Positions 1-7,241 of a stretch of DNA of 64,000 nt are shown in pieces. The notes under the pieces were generated by a model that searched no databases, was not told the DNA's origin, and saw only the letters and a list, made by a program, of their open reading frames with translations. The DNA is from Nocardioides glacieisoli (lineage in GTDB: Bacteria > Actinomycetota > Actinomycetes > Propionibacteriales > Nocardioidaceae), in the NCBI RefSeq assembly GCF_004137245.1, contig NZ_SDWS01000008.1, positions 161,448 to 225,447 of the forward strand. The letters are read 5' to 3'. The translations under genes and the position numbers were made by a program. The stretch's first letter is position 1; every line of letters starts with the position of its first letter.

Positions 1-1
1 G

Positions 2-277
2 GTCAGCGGGATCAAGACCTTCAAGTCCATCAGCGGCTGCGCCATCACGATCACCGGCGGCACCGAGGTCGGCCACGCGTCGGGCACCTACAGCCACTAC
101 AACGGCTACAAGGTCGACGTCAGCCCCACCACCTGTGTGTCCAACTACATCACCAGCCACTACTCGTACTCCGGCGTGCGCGGTGACGGCGCGACGCTCT
201 ACACCGCCCCGTCGGGCAACGTGTACGCCCGCGAGAGCAACCACTGGGACATCACCTACTACACCTGCGGCTGCTGA
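2..277 (+). CDS. Secreted DD-peptidase-like protein, 3' fragment
   Basis: The gene enters the window from the left; only the last 91 residues are present, ending at a TGA at 275-277. The fragment contains a GHASG-x2-SHYNGYKVD segment and a later NHWDI. This arrangement (His, spaced Gly and Asp, then an H-W-D/H motif) recalls the zinc ligands of the hedgehog/DD-peptidase fold of M15-type D-Ala-D-Ala peptidases. Four cysteines, including a C-terminal CGC, suggest an exported, disulfide-bonded protein. The N-terminus, and therefore any signal peptide, lies outside the window. The peptidase assignment rests on a short motif match and could be wrong; a catalytically inert relative of the same fold is equally possible. 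Confidence 0.5.
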   Translation, partial: VSGIKTFKSISGCAITITGGTEVGHASGTYSHYNGYKVDVSPTTCVSNYITSHYSYSGVRGDGATLYTAPSGNVYARESNHWDITYYTCGC

Positions 278-335
278 CGTAGACCACCGATCGAAACGAA
301 TGGCCCCGTCGACGGCGTGGCCCCACACTGGGGCC

Positions 336-959
336 ATGCCGTCGTCCAGCCAGTGGGTCGCGTTCCTCGTCGCCTCGATCCTCTTCATCCAGGTGCCGGG
401 TCCGAGCCTGCTCTTCACCATCGGCCGCGCGCTCACGGTGGGCCGCCGCGAGGCGCTGCTCTCGGTGGTCGGCAACGCGATCGGGCTGGTGGCCCAGGTC
501 GTCCTCGTGGCGATCGGCCTCGGGGCGGTCGTCGCGGCCAGCGCGACGGCGTACACCGCGATCAAGGTGCTCGGTGCGGCGTACGTCGTGTGGCTCGGCA
601 TCCAGGCCATCCGTCACCGTGCCGACGCGCGGCTCGCGATGGAGAACGCCGCGCCGGCGAGGCGTGGGCACCCGGTGCGCATCGGCTTCACCGTCGGCGC
701 GACGAACCCCAAGACGATCGTCTTCTTCGTGGCCTTCCTGCCCCAGTTCACCGACCCGACCGGGCCGGTCGCCCTGCAGACGGTCGTGCTCGGGCTCGTC
801 TTCGGGCTGATGGCGGTGGCCTCCGACGGGGCGTGGGCCATCGCGGCCGGCAAGGCCCGCGACTGGTTCGCCCGACGACCCTCCCGCCTCGACGCCCTGA
901 GCGCCGCCGGCGGCACGATGATGGTCGGCCTCGGCGCGACGATGCTCACCGTCGACTAG
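336..959 (+). CDS. LysE/RhtB-family amino-acid exporter
   Basis: The 207-residue product is an integral inner-membrane protein with the usual LysE/RhtB size and layout: about six hydrophobic segments and the family signature PGPS near residue 20, followed by GRALTVGRR. A mid-protein GFTVGATNPKT segment matches the conserved loop of the family (G-x4-NPK). Members export amino acids or small metabolites; the substrate cannot be read from sequence. ATG 336 was chosen because homologues start just ahead of the first helix. An in-frame ATG at 300 would add 12 residues. The 3' end overlaps the convergent terC gene by 14 bases. Confidence 0.85.
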   Translation: MPSSSQWVAFLVASILFIQVPGPSLLFTIGRALTVGRREALLSVVGNAIGLVAQVVLVAIGLGAVVAASATAYTAIKVLGAAYVVWLGIQAIRHRADARLAMENAAPARRGHPVRIGFTVGATNPKTIVFFVAFLPQFTDPTGPVALQTVVLGLVFGLMAVASDGAWAIAAGKARDWFARRPSRLDALSAAGGTMMVGLGATMLTVD

Positions 960-1935
960 CGAGCTCCTCCTCGCTGACGGCCTGCAACTTCTGCTTGTTG
1001 GCGACCAGGCTCGTGGTGATCGTGATGGCCAGGATCCCGAGGATCACGAACAGCGACATCAGCGTCGGCACGTCGGGGACCGACGTCCAGACCAGGTGCG
1101 CCCAGTGGAGCACCAGCTTGAACCCGATGAAGCCGAGGATCGCTGCGAGGCCGTAGCTGAGGTGCTCCAGCGCGCCGAGCGCACCCTCGAGCACGAAGTA
1201 GAGCGCGCGCAGGCCGAGAAGGGCGAAGGCGTTGGTGACGAAGACGAGGTAGGGGTCGCCGGTGATGCCGTAGACGGCGGGCACCGAGTCGACGGCGAAG
1301 ACGACGTCGGTCGCGAACACGGCCACGGTGACGAGCGCGAAGGGCGTCAGCGCGCGGGCACCGTTCTTGACGACGGTGAACTTCGCGCCGTCGTAGTCGT
1401 CGCTGACGGGCATGAAGCGCTTCATCACCTTCACCACGCGCATGTCCGCGACGTCGACCTCGTGGTCCTTGCCGGACATCGCGTCACGCAGCAGCTTGAC
1501 GCCGGTGAGCAGCAGGACGAGACCGAAGACCAGGAACACCCAGTCGAAGCGCGACAGCGCGGCAGCGCCGAGGGCGATGAAGATGCCGCGCAGCACGAGC
1601 GCGCCGACGATGCCGTAGAGCAGCACCCGCTGCTTGAGCACCTCGGGCACCGCGAAGGCTGCGAGCAGCAGCATGAAGACGAAGAGGTTGTCGACGCTCA
1701 GCGTCTTCTCGACGAGGTAGCCGGTGTAGTACTCCAGCCCGCGGTCGCCGCCGTGGGCGTTCCAGACGTAGAGGCCGAAGAGCAGCGGCAGGGCGACGTA
1801 GAACGCCGACCAGGCGACGGCCTCCTTCATGGACACCTCGTGCGGGCGGCGGGTGGCGATGAAGTCGACGACGAGCAGGGCGAGCACCACGCCGATGGTC
1901 AGGAACCACAGGGTGGGGGACGCGATGGACGACAT
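946..1935 (-). CDS. TerC/Alx-family membrane protein, probable Mn2+ exporter
   Basis: The 329-residue polytopic membrane protein belongs to the TerC/Alx (MeeF/MeeY) family. It carries the conserved intramembrane acidic signature SVDNLFVF (Asp82) and a second FATDVVFAVDSVPA segment (Asp210, Asp216). Family members in E. coli and B. subtilis export Mn2+ or help metallate exported proteins. ATG 1935 is preferred over an in-frame GTG at 1959: GAGGAGA lies just upstream of the ATG, whereas the GTG falls in the loop of a strong hairpin. The gene sits behind a yybP-ykoY riboswitch, the Mn2+-sensing class, which strongly supports a manganese role. Confidence 0.9.
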   Translation of the reverse strand: MSSIASPTLWFLTIGVVLALLVVDFIATRRPHEVSMKEAVAWSAFYVALPLLFGLYVWNAHGGDRGLEYYTGYLVEKTLSVDNLFVFMLLLAAFAVPEVLKQRVLLYGIVGALVLRGIFIALGAAALSRFDWVFLVFGLVLLLTGVKLLRDAMSGKDHEVDVADMRVVKVMKRFMPVSDDYDGAKFTVVKNGARALTPFALVTVAVFATDVVFAVDSVPAVYGITGDPYLVFVTNAFALLGLRALYFVLEGALGALEHLSYGLAAILGFIGFKLVLHWAHLVWTSVPDVPTLMSLFVILGILAITITTSLVANKQKLQAVSEEELASRR

Positions 1936-1941
1936 GGATCT

Positions 1942-1975
1942 CCTCAGGGTCTCGCTCACGAATGAGCTCCTGAGG
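1942..1975 (-). promoter_or_regulatory. SD-sequestering hairpin of the terC leader
   Basis: Arms 1969-1975 and 1942-1948 are a perfect 7-bp inverted repeat (CCTCAGG/CCTGAGG on the minus strand). They enclose a second 5-bp stem with a UUCG tetraloop (1954-1967). The 3' arm contains the first half of the terC Shine-Dalgarno. The 5' arm is continuous with the terminal strand of the riboswitch, so Mn2+ binding could expose or hide the ribosome site. This is the likely expression platform. Confidence 0.65.
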
Positions 1976-2070
1976 TCTCTCCCGCCACACCGGGGCGTGG
2001 CCGCCGACCGGGGCGCCTGCTGAGGCGCCGTAGTGACCGGTCGGACGTTGGTGGGGTACTCCCCTCGCCA
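1968..2070 (-). ncRNA. yybP-ykoY (Mn2+) riboswitch upstream of terC
   Basis: On the minus strand the leader contains the two hallmark blocks of the yybP-ykoY class: GAGGGGAGTA at about 2057-2066 and GGGAGAGACCTC at about 1972-1983. Between them lie G/C-rich stems that include a GCGCC/GGCGC hairpin. Position, spacing (about 100 nt) and the downstream TerC-family gene all fit. The class is established as a Mn2+ sensor controlling Mn exporters including alx and TerC genes. Boundaries are approximate. Confidence 0.82.
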
Positions 2071-2132
2071 TCGATTTTAGTTGAACCGGCAAGCGGATCC
2101 CAACTCCTCGACGTGCACGTATCGTCCACGAC

Positions 2133-3563
2133 ATGGAGACACGGGAGTACGACGTCGTCGTGATCGGCGGCGGTCCAGCGGGGGAGAACGCGGCGCAGTA
2201 TGCCGTCGAAGGTGTCGAGGTGGACGGGCGAGCCATGTCGTCCGCGATCATCGAGCGCGAGCTGCTCGGTGGCGAGTGCAGCTATTGGGCCTGCATGCCG
2301 AGCAAGGCGCTGCTGCGACCGATCGCGGTGGCCGACCTGACCGGTGACCTCGACGGGGTCTCGACCGCGCACGTCGCGCCGAAGGCGCTGCTCGAGCGGC
2401 GCGACTACTGGGTCTCCCACTACGACGACGCGGGCCAGGACACGTGGGCCGACGGCGCCGGCATCGCCGTCGTCCGCGGCGCCGGACGGCTGGTCGGCGA
2501 GCGCACGATCCGGGTCACGTCGTCGACGGGCGACGTCGAGGTCGTCGCCCGCCGAGCGGTCGTCATCGCCACCGGCAGTGAGCCCGTCGTGCCCCCGATG
2601 TACGCCGACGCCCTCCCGTGGGGCTCCCGCGACGCGACCGGCGTGGTCGAGGTGCCCGACCGGCTGGTGGTCGTCGGCGGCGGCGTGGTGGCCTGCGAGG
2701 CCGCGATCTGGATGTCGGCGCTCGGCTCGGACGTGACGCTCGTGGTGCGCGACCAGCGGCTGCTCGGGCGCACCGAGCCCTTCGCCGGGGAGGCCGTGCT
2801 CGCAGGCCTGCGCGAGCGAGGGATCACCGTCCACCTCGGCACCGAGGTGAGCGACGTACGTCGTGAGTCGCCGGAGGCGACCGGGATCGGCAAGGTCCAC
2901 GGCGGCACCGTCACCCTCAGCACGACGGCCGGCGAGATCGTCGCCGACGAGCTGCTGCTCTCGATCGGCCGCACGCCGCGGCTCGACGACCTCGGCCTCG
3001 ACTCCGTCGGCCTCACCGCCGACGACGTGAAGGCCGGCCGGCTGCCCGAGTGGCTGCACGCGATCGGCGACGCGAGCGGCGGTCCGCCGCTGACCCACTG
3101 GGGCAAGCACCAGGCGCGGGTCATCGGCGCCCGGATCGCTGCCGCGGCTGCCGGCGAGGTCGCCTGGGAGCCGGACCGCGAGGCGCCGGTGCCGCAGGTC
3201 GTCTTCAGCGACCCCGAGGTGGCCAGCGTCGGGATGACCGAGGCCGAGGCGCGCGACGCCGGTCACGACGTCGTCGTCTCGCGCGTGCCGACCTCGTCGG
3301 CCGCGGGCACCGGCCTGCTGCGCGACACCGTGGTCGGCGACTCCCAGATCGTCGTCGACGCAAGCACGCACCTGCTGCTGGGGGCGACGTTCGTCGGCGT
3401 CGAGGCCGGTGAGCTGGTCCACGCGGCGACCGTCGCGATCGTCGGCGACGTCCCGGTCCACGTGCTGCGCCACGCCGTGGCGTCGTACCCCACGGCCTCC
3501 GAGCTCTGGCTCCGGCTGCTCGAGGAGCTGCCGCCCTCGTTCCGGACCCCGCCGCCCGCGTAG
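2133..3563 (+). CDS. FAD-dependent pyridine nucleotide-disulfide oxidoreductase
   Basis: The 476-residue flavoprotein is of the lipoamide dehydrogenase/mercuric reductase type. It has an N-terminal FAD-binding GGGPAG (residues 12-17), a redox-active disulfide motif GGECSYWACMPSK (Cys49/Cys54), a second Rossmann motif VVVGGGVVACEAA, and a C-terminal dimerisation domain. At the place where lipoamide dehydrogenase has HPT..E, the protein reads YPTASE, so the usual catalytic His is a Tyr. It is therefore probably not a canonical E3 component; the substrate is unknown. TATCGT with 7 bases before ATG 2133 and no Shine-Dalgarno indicates a leaderless start. Confidence 0.82.
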   Translation: METREYDVVVIGGGPAGENAAQYAVEGVEVDGRAMSSAIIERELLGGECSYWACMPSKALLRPIAVADLTGDLDGVSTAHVAPKALLERRDYWVSHYDDAGQDTWADGAGIAVVRGAGRLVGERTIRVTSSTGDVEVVARRAVVIATGSEPVVPPMYADALPWGSRDATGVVEVPDRLVVVGGGVVACEAAIWMSALGSDVTLVVRDQRLLGRTEPFAGEAVLAGLRERGITVHLGTEVSDVRRESPEATGIGKVHGGTVTLSTTAGEIVADELLLSIGRTPRLDDLGLDSVGLTADDVKAGRLPEWLHAIGDASGGPPLTHWGKHQARVIGARIAAAAAGEVAWEPDREAPVPQVVFSDPEVASVGMTEAEARDAGHDVVVSRVPTSSAAGTGLLRDTVVGDSQIVVDASTHLLLGATFVGVEAGELVHAATVAIVGDVPVHVLRHAVASYPTASELWLRLLEELPPSFRTPPPA

Positions 3564-3588
3564 CAGGCGCTCGGGCGGTCTCGCCTGC
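3563..3588. terminator. Hairpin between convergent genes
   Basis: Perfect 7-bp arms GCAGGCG (3563-3569) and CGCCTGC (3582-3588) lie between the convergent oxidoreductase and iclR stop codons. There is no U-tract, so terminator function is inferred from position only. Confidence 0.35.
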
Positions 3589-3600
3589 GAGCGGAGCCCG

Positions 3601-4419
3601 TCAGGCTCGCGTGCGAGCGGCGTCGATCTCGACGTGCGGTCGCGCCTGCCACAGGGCCCAGTCGGCGCTCACCTCGCTCGCGGTGCGGACGAGGTGGGGA
3701 AGGTGGTGCTCGATGAGCGTCTCCCGCGACGTCTCGGCGGCGTGCACGGTGACGCTCATGGCGGCGTGCACCTCGCCCTGCCCGTCGCGTACGGGGACCG
3801 CGACCGAGCGGACACCAGGTGCGAGCTCCTCGTCGGCCAGGGCCCAGCCTCGCGCCCGCACCTCGCTGAGCTCGTCCATGAGCCGCTCGAGGCTGCGGCC
3901 GTGCTGCGGCGACAGTCCGGATCGACTGGGGGTCTCGAGCACCTCGGCGGCCCGGCGGGGCGGCAGCGCCGCCAGGAGCACCTTGCCCTTCGACGTCTGC
4001 GCCGCGGGAAAGAGGGTGCCGATCTCGACCCGCAGCGCGATGATCTTGGGGACGGCCACCCGTGCGGTGTAGACGATGTCGGACCCGTCGAGCTGGGCCA
4101 GGGAGGCCGACTCGTCGATGCGGGCGACGAGGTCCTCCAGGTGGGGGCGGGCGACGTCCCACATCCCGAGGGAGCCGACGTACGCCATCCCGAGCCCGAT
4201 GACCCGCGGCGTGAGCGAGAACGCACCGTCGCGGGAGCGGACGTAACCGAGCTCCTCGAGGGTCAGCAGCAGCCGGCGTGCCGTGGGCCGGGCCAGACCG
4301 GTGGTGGCCGCCACCTCGGAGAGCGTCATCGTCGGCCGCTGCGGGCCGAATCCCGCGAGCACGTCGAGCCCGCGGGCCAGCGCCTCCACGAAGTCGGGCC
4401 CGGTGCCACGACCTGCCAT
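3601..4419 (-). CDS. IclR-family transcriptional regulator
   Basis: The 272-residue regulator has an N-terminal winged helix (roughly residues 12-75, with LSEVAATTGLARPTARRLL as the recognition region) and a C-terminal IclR effector domain that includes the typical SKGKVLLAAL and GVRSVAVPVRD segments. The PcaR/PobR-like branch of this family commonly controls aromatic catabolism and responds to a pathway acid. The gene starts 3 bases after the amidohydrolase stop and is probably co-transcribed with it. Two CGGACA-N2-TGTCCG palindromes in the divergent promoter region (5922-5935, 6044-6057) are its most likely binding sites. Confidence 0.88.
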   Translation of the reverse strand: MAGRGTGPDFVEALARGLDVLAGFGPQRPTMTLSEVAATTGLARPTARRLLLTLEELGYVRSRDGAFSLTPRVIGLGMAYVGSLGMWDVARPHLEDLVARIDESASLAQLDGSDIVYTARVAVPKIIALRVEIGTLFPAAQTSKGKVLLAALPPRRAAEVLETPSRSGLSPQHGRSLERLMDELSEVRARGWALADEELAPGVRSVAVPVRDGQGEVHAAMSVTVHAAETSRETLIEHHLPHLVRTASEVSADWALWQARPHVEIDAARTRA

Positions 4420-4422
4420 GGG

Positions 4423-5904
4423 CTACCTCCCCGAGTTCGGCTCGCCGAAGACCGTACCGCGTGCGCCGTGCGTGCTGTCGGAGCGGTAGTCGGTGTACTG
4501 GTAGGGGTTGTCCAGCACCTTGTCGTCGCCACCGGGGAGGTCGGGGTTCATGCCCTGCTGCCAGACCTCCTCGCCCATCGCCGAGCGCAGGTGGTCGACG
4601 GTGTTCGCGACGTCGTCGCGCACCGAGGAGAGGTCCGCGCCGACGAGGCGGTGGTCCCGCTTCACGACGCGACCGTCGACCACGACGGTGTGCACGTCGC
4701 CCCGCTGGGCCTGGAAGGCCACGTGGCCGTAGGGGTTGAGGAGCGGGAACGACACGGGGGAGTCGTCGTTCTTGATGAGCACGACGTCGGCCTTCGCGCC
4801 GGCCGTGAGGTGGCCGAGGTCGTCCCGCCCCAGCGCGCGGGCGCCGCCGCGGGTCGCCCAGTCGACGACCTGCTCGGCACGCAGGTGCGAGTGGGTCACG
4901 GTGTCGCCTGCCGCGTGGGCCTCGAGGTGCTCGCGGGACCTGTCGGCGCCGAGCGTGGTGCGCATCGCGCTGAACAGGTCGCTGCTCCACCACACGCTCG
5001 TGTCCATCGACAGCGAGACGGGGATGTCGTGGCGACGGACCTGCCAGGTCGGGGGGTAGCCCTGTCCGGCGCTCTGCTCGGACTCGGTAGAGACCGACAC
5101 CGACCCGCCGGTGGCGGCGATCCGGTGGTAGCTGTCGGTGCTCAACGTCGCCGCGTGGACGTAGACGGTGTCGGGCTGCATGAAGCCGTGCTCGTGCATG
5201 AGCCTGATGCCGTCGTCGTTGGTAGCCCCCCACACGCCGGCGTGGGTCGTCACGGGCAGTCCCAGGTCGCGGGCCAGCTCGAAGGCCGCCTTCTCGGGGA
5301 AGGCCGGGTCGCCGGTGACGTCGAAGGCGAGCTGGAAGCCGAGCATGTCGCTGGCTGCTCCTCGGTGGCGCTCGAAGAAGGCGCGCACCGCGGGGTCGGC
5401 CGTCCACTCCCAGGGGGCGGCCTGGATGTTGCCGTAGGCGAGCACGAACCGGCCCGGCACCGAGCTCAGCGCGTCGACGGCGGCTTCGGCGTGGTCCACC
5501 GTCTGCAGGCCGTGGGACCAGTCGACGGTGGTGGTGACGCCGGCCTCGAGGGCGTCCCACGCCGAGAGGAGGTTGCCTGCGCGCACGTCCTGGGGGCGGA
5601 ACTTCGCGCCGTGCTCGAGGTAGTACCAGACGAAGTACTGCGTCAGGGTCCAGTCGGCACCGTACGCCCGCATCGCCGTCTGCCACATGTGGCGGTGGGT
5701 GTCGATCATGCCGGGCATCACGATGCCGCCCGAGGCGTCGACCACCTCGGCACCGTCGGGCGCCGACAGGCCATGGCCCACCTCGGCCACGCGGTCCTCG
5801 ACGACCAGCACGTCGGCGTCGGTCAGCACGGTGTGCTGGTCGTCCATGGTGAGCACGGTGCCGCCGGTGAACAGCACCGGTCGGCGGTCGGACGTGGGGG
5901 GCAT
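4423..5904 (-). CDS. Amidohydrolase of the AtzA/TrzN/cytosine-deaminase-like family
   Basis: The 493-residue metal-dependent hydrolase has the TIM-barrel signature DTHRHMW (His70, His72), later metal-site candidates THAGVWG and HAATLS, and an SMDTSVWW segment holding the catalytic Asp. The overall layout resembles 8-oxoguanine deaminase, triazine hydrolases and related amino/chloro-hydrolases of N-heterocycles. It may therefore deaminate or dehalogenate a ring compound before the downstream ring-cleavage steps; the substrate is unknown. ATG 5904 has AGGAG at a 7-base spacing; an in-frame TTG at 5928 lies inside a palindromic operator and was rejected. It is the first gene of a divergent two-gene operon with iclR. 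Confidence 0.8.
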   Translation of the reverse strand: MPPTSDRRPVLFTGGTVLTMDDQHTVLTDADVLVVEDRVAEVGHGLSAPDGAEVVDASGGIVMPGMIDTHRHMWQTAMRAYGADWTLTQYFVWYYLEHGAKFRPQDVRAGNLLSAWDALEAGVTTTVDWSHGLQTVDHAEAAVDALSSVPGRFVLAYGNIQAAPWEWTADPAVRAFFERHRGAASDMLGFQLAFDVTGDPAFPEKAAFELARDLGLPVTTHAGVWGATNDDGIRLMHEHGFMQPDTVYVHAATLSTDSYHRIAATGGSVSVSTESEQSAGQGYPPTWQVRRHDIPVSLSMDTSVWWSSDLFSAMRTTLGADRSREHLEAHAAGDTVTHSHLRAEQVVDWATRGGARALGRDDLGHLTAGAKADVVLIKNDDSPVSFPLLNPYGHVAFQAQRGDVHTVVVDGRVVKRDHRLVGADLSSVRDDVANTVDHLRSAMGEEVWQQGMNPDLPGGDDKVLDNPYQYTDYRSDSTHGARGTVFGEPNSGR

Positions 5905-5921
5905 CAACCCGCTCCTACTCT

Positions 5922-5935
5922 CGGACAACTGTCCG
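5922..5935. promoter_or_regulatory. Palindromic operator, amidohydrolase side
   Basis: The site reads CGGACA-AC-TGTCCG, a perfect 6-2-6 inverted repeat 17 bases upstream of the amidohydrolase ATG. The same half-sites recur at 6044-6057. It is a candidate IclR-family binding site. Confidence 0.6.
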
Positions 5936-5984
5936 TATGACGGTCACTGTGATGCGTGTCACTGTGGCGCCGCCGCGGGGCTCT

Positions 5985-6004
5985 GTCAAGGGGTGACCCT
6001 TGAC
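5985..6004. promoter_or_regulatory. 20-bp palindrome in the divergent promoter region
   Basis: GTCAAGGG-GTGA-CCCTTGAC is a perfect 8-bp inverted repeat with a 4-base centre. Its right arm overlaps TTGACA at 6000-6005, a good -35 match for the rightward operon. It could be a second regulator site or a hairpin in a long leader of the leftward transcript. Confidence 0.45.
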
Positions 6005-6043
6005 AAGCCAGATCGGACCCACCAAGACTGTGCCGACACACAG

Positions 6044-6057
6044 CGGACAGGTGTCCG
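6044..6057. promoter_or_regulatory. Palindromic operator, CoA-transferase side
   Basis: The site reads CGGACA-GG-TGTCCG (extended by one matching base pair on each side) and lies 21 bases before the CoA-transferase start. Its half-sites are identical to those at 5922-5935. Confidence 0.6.
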
Positions 6058-6077
6058 CACTTCCGAGAGGCAGGCGC

Positions 6078-7241
6078 GTGACGGACGCTCCCAAGCAGGG
6101 ACCACTGGCCGGTCTGCTCGTCGCCGACCTGTCCCGCATCCTGGCGGGCCCCTACGCCACCATGCTGATGGGCGACCTGGGTGCCGAGGTGGTCAAGGTC
6201 GAGGGTCCGCAGGGGGACGACACCCGCACGTGGCAGCCCCCGGTGCGCGACGGGGTCTCGACGTACTTCCTCGGCGTCAACCGCAACAAGCGCTCGATCG
6301 CCCTGGACTTCAAGGACTCCGACGACCTCGACGTGGCGCGCCGCCTCGTGGCCCGCGCCGACATCGTCGTGGAGAACTTCAAGCCGGGCGCGCTGGCGCG
6401 GTTCCGGCTCGACTACACCTCGGTCTCCGCCGACAACCCCGGGGTCGTCTACGCCTCGATCAGCGGCTTCGGCAGCGGCGAGCAAGGCGCGAAGCTGCCC
6501 GGGTACGACCTGATCGTCCAGGCCATCAGCGGGCTGATGAGCTTGACAGGGGATCCCGACGGCGAGCCGTACCGGGCCGGCATCTCGGTCTTCGACGTGC
6601 TGGCTGGGCTCCACGCGACCATCGGGGTGCTGTCGGCCCTGCAGGACAGGCACCGGACCGGACGGGGCCAGCACGTCGAGGTCAACCTGCTCTCCTCCGC
6701 GCTGTCCGGGCTGGTCAACCAGTCGAGCGCGTACGTCGCAGGTGGCACCGTCCCGTTCCGGATGGGCAACTCCCACCCGAGCCTGTTCCCCTACGAACCG
6801 CTGCCGTGCTCCGACCGCGACCTTGTCGTGACGGCCGGCAACAACGGGCAGTTCCGCAAGCTGGTCGGGGTCCTCGGGGTCCCCGAGCTCGCCGACGACC
6901 CGCGCTTCGCGCGCAACGAGGACCGCACCGCCCACCGCGACGAGCTGCGCCCGCTCCTCGTCGAGCGACTCGCCACGCGCACCGCGCAGGAGTGGTTCGA
7001 GGAGATCATCGCGGCCGGCGTGCCGTGCGGACCGATCAACACCGTGGACGGGGGCGTCGCCTTCGCCGAGCAGATCGGGCTCGATCCCGTGGTGACGGTC
7101 GGCACCGGAGACGCAGCGCTGCCGGGAGTCCGGCACCCGATCCGCTTCTCCGACGCCGAGGCGCGCTACGACCTGCCGCCGCCCGCGCTGGACGAGCACG
7201 GTGACGAGATCCGTGCCTGGCTCGACGAGGAGACACCGTGA
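6078..7241 (+). CDS. CaiB/BaiF family (class III) CoA-transferase
   Basis: The 387-residue enzyme is of the type III CoA-transferase family. It has the N-terminal DLSRILAGPYATMLMGDLGAEVVKVE region and a catalytic-Asp candidate at Asp173 in GISVFDVLAG, matching the Asp that forms the acyl intermediate in formyl-CoA transferase. It would move CoA onto a carboxylic acid, probably the product of ring cleavage by the adjacent LigAB pair. GTG 6078 is preceded by GAGAGG at a 7-base spacing; an in-frame TTG at 6000 lies inside promoter sequence and was rejected. It is the first gene of a five-gene operon and overlaps the next gene by 4 bases. Confidence 0.85.
   Translation: MTDAPKQGPLAGLLVADLSRILAGPYATMLMGDLGAEVVKVEGPQGDDTRTWQPPVRDGVSTYFLGVNRNKRSIALDFKDSDDLDVARRLVARADIVVENFKPGALARFRLDYTSVSADNPGVVYASISGFGSGEQGAKLPGYDLIVQAISGLMSLTGDPDGEPYRAGISVFDVLAGLHATIGVLSALQDRHRTGRGQHVEVNLLSSALSGLVNQSSAYVAGGTVPFRMGNSHPSLFPYEPLPCSDRDLVVTAGNNGQFRKLVGVLGVPELADDPRFARNEDRTAHRDELRPLLVERLATRTAQEWFEEIIAAGVPCGPINTVDGGVAFAEQIGLDPVVTVGTGDAALPGVRHPIRFSDAEARYDLPPPALDEHGDEIRAWLDEETP

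Noticed and set aside
1936..1959. GTG 1959 as the terC start
   Set aside because: It lies in the loop of the SD-sequestering hairpin; ATG 1935 has the Shine-Dalgarno.
3409..5940. An 843-codon plus-strand frame opposite iclR and the amidohydrolase
   Set aside because: Same reason; the minus-strand proteins carry intact catalytic and HTH motifs.
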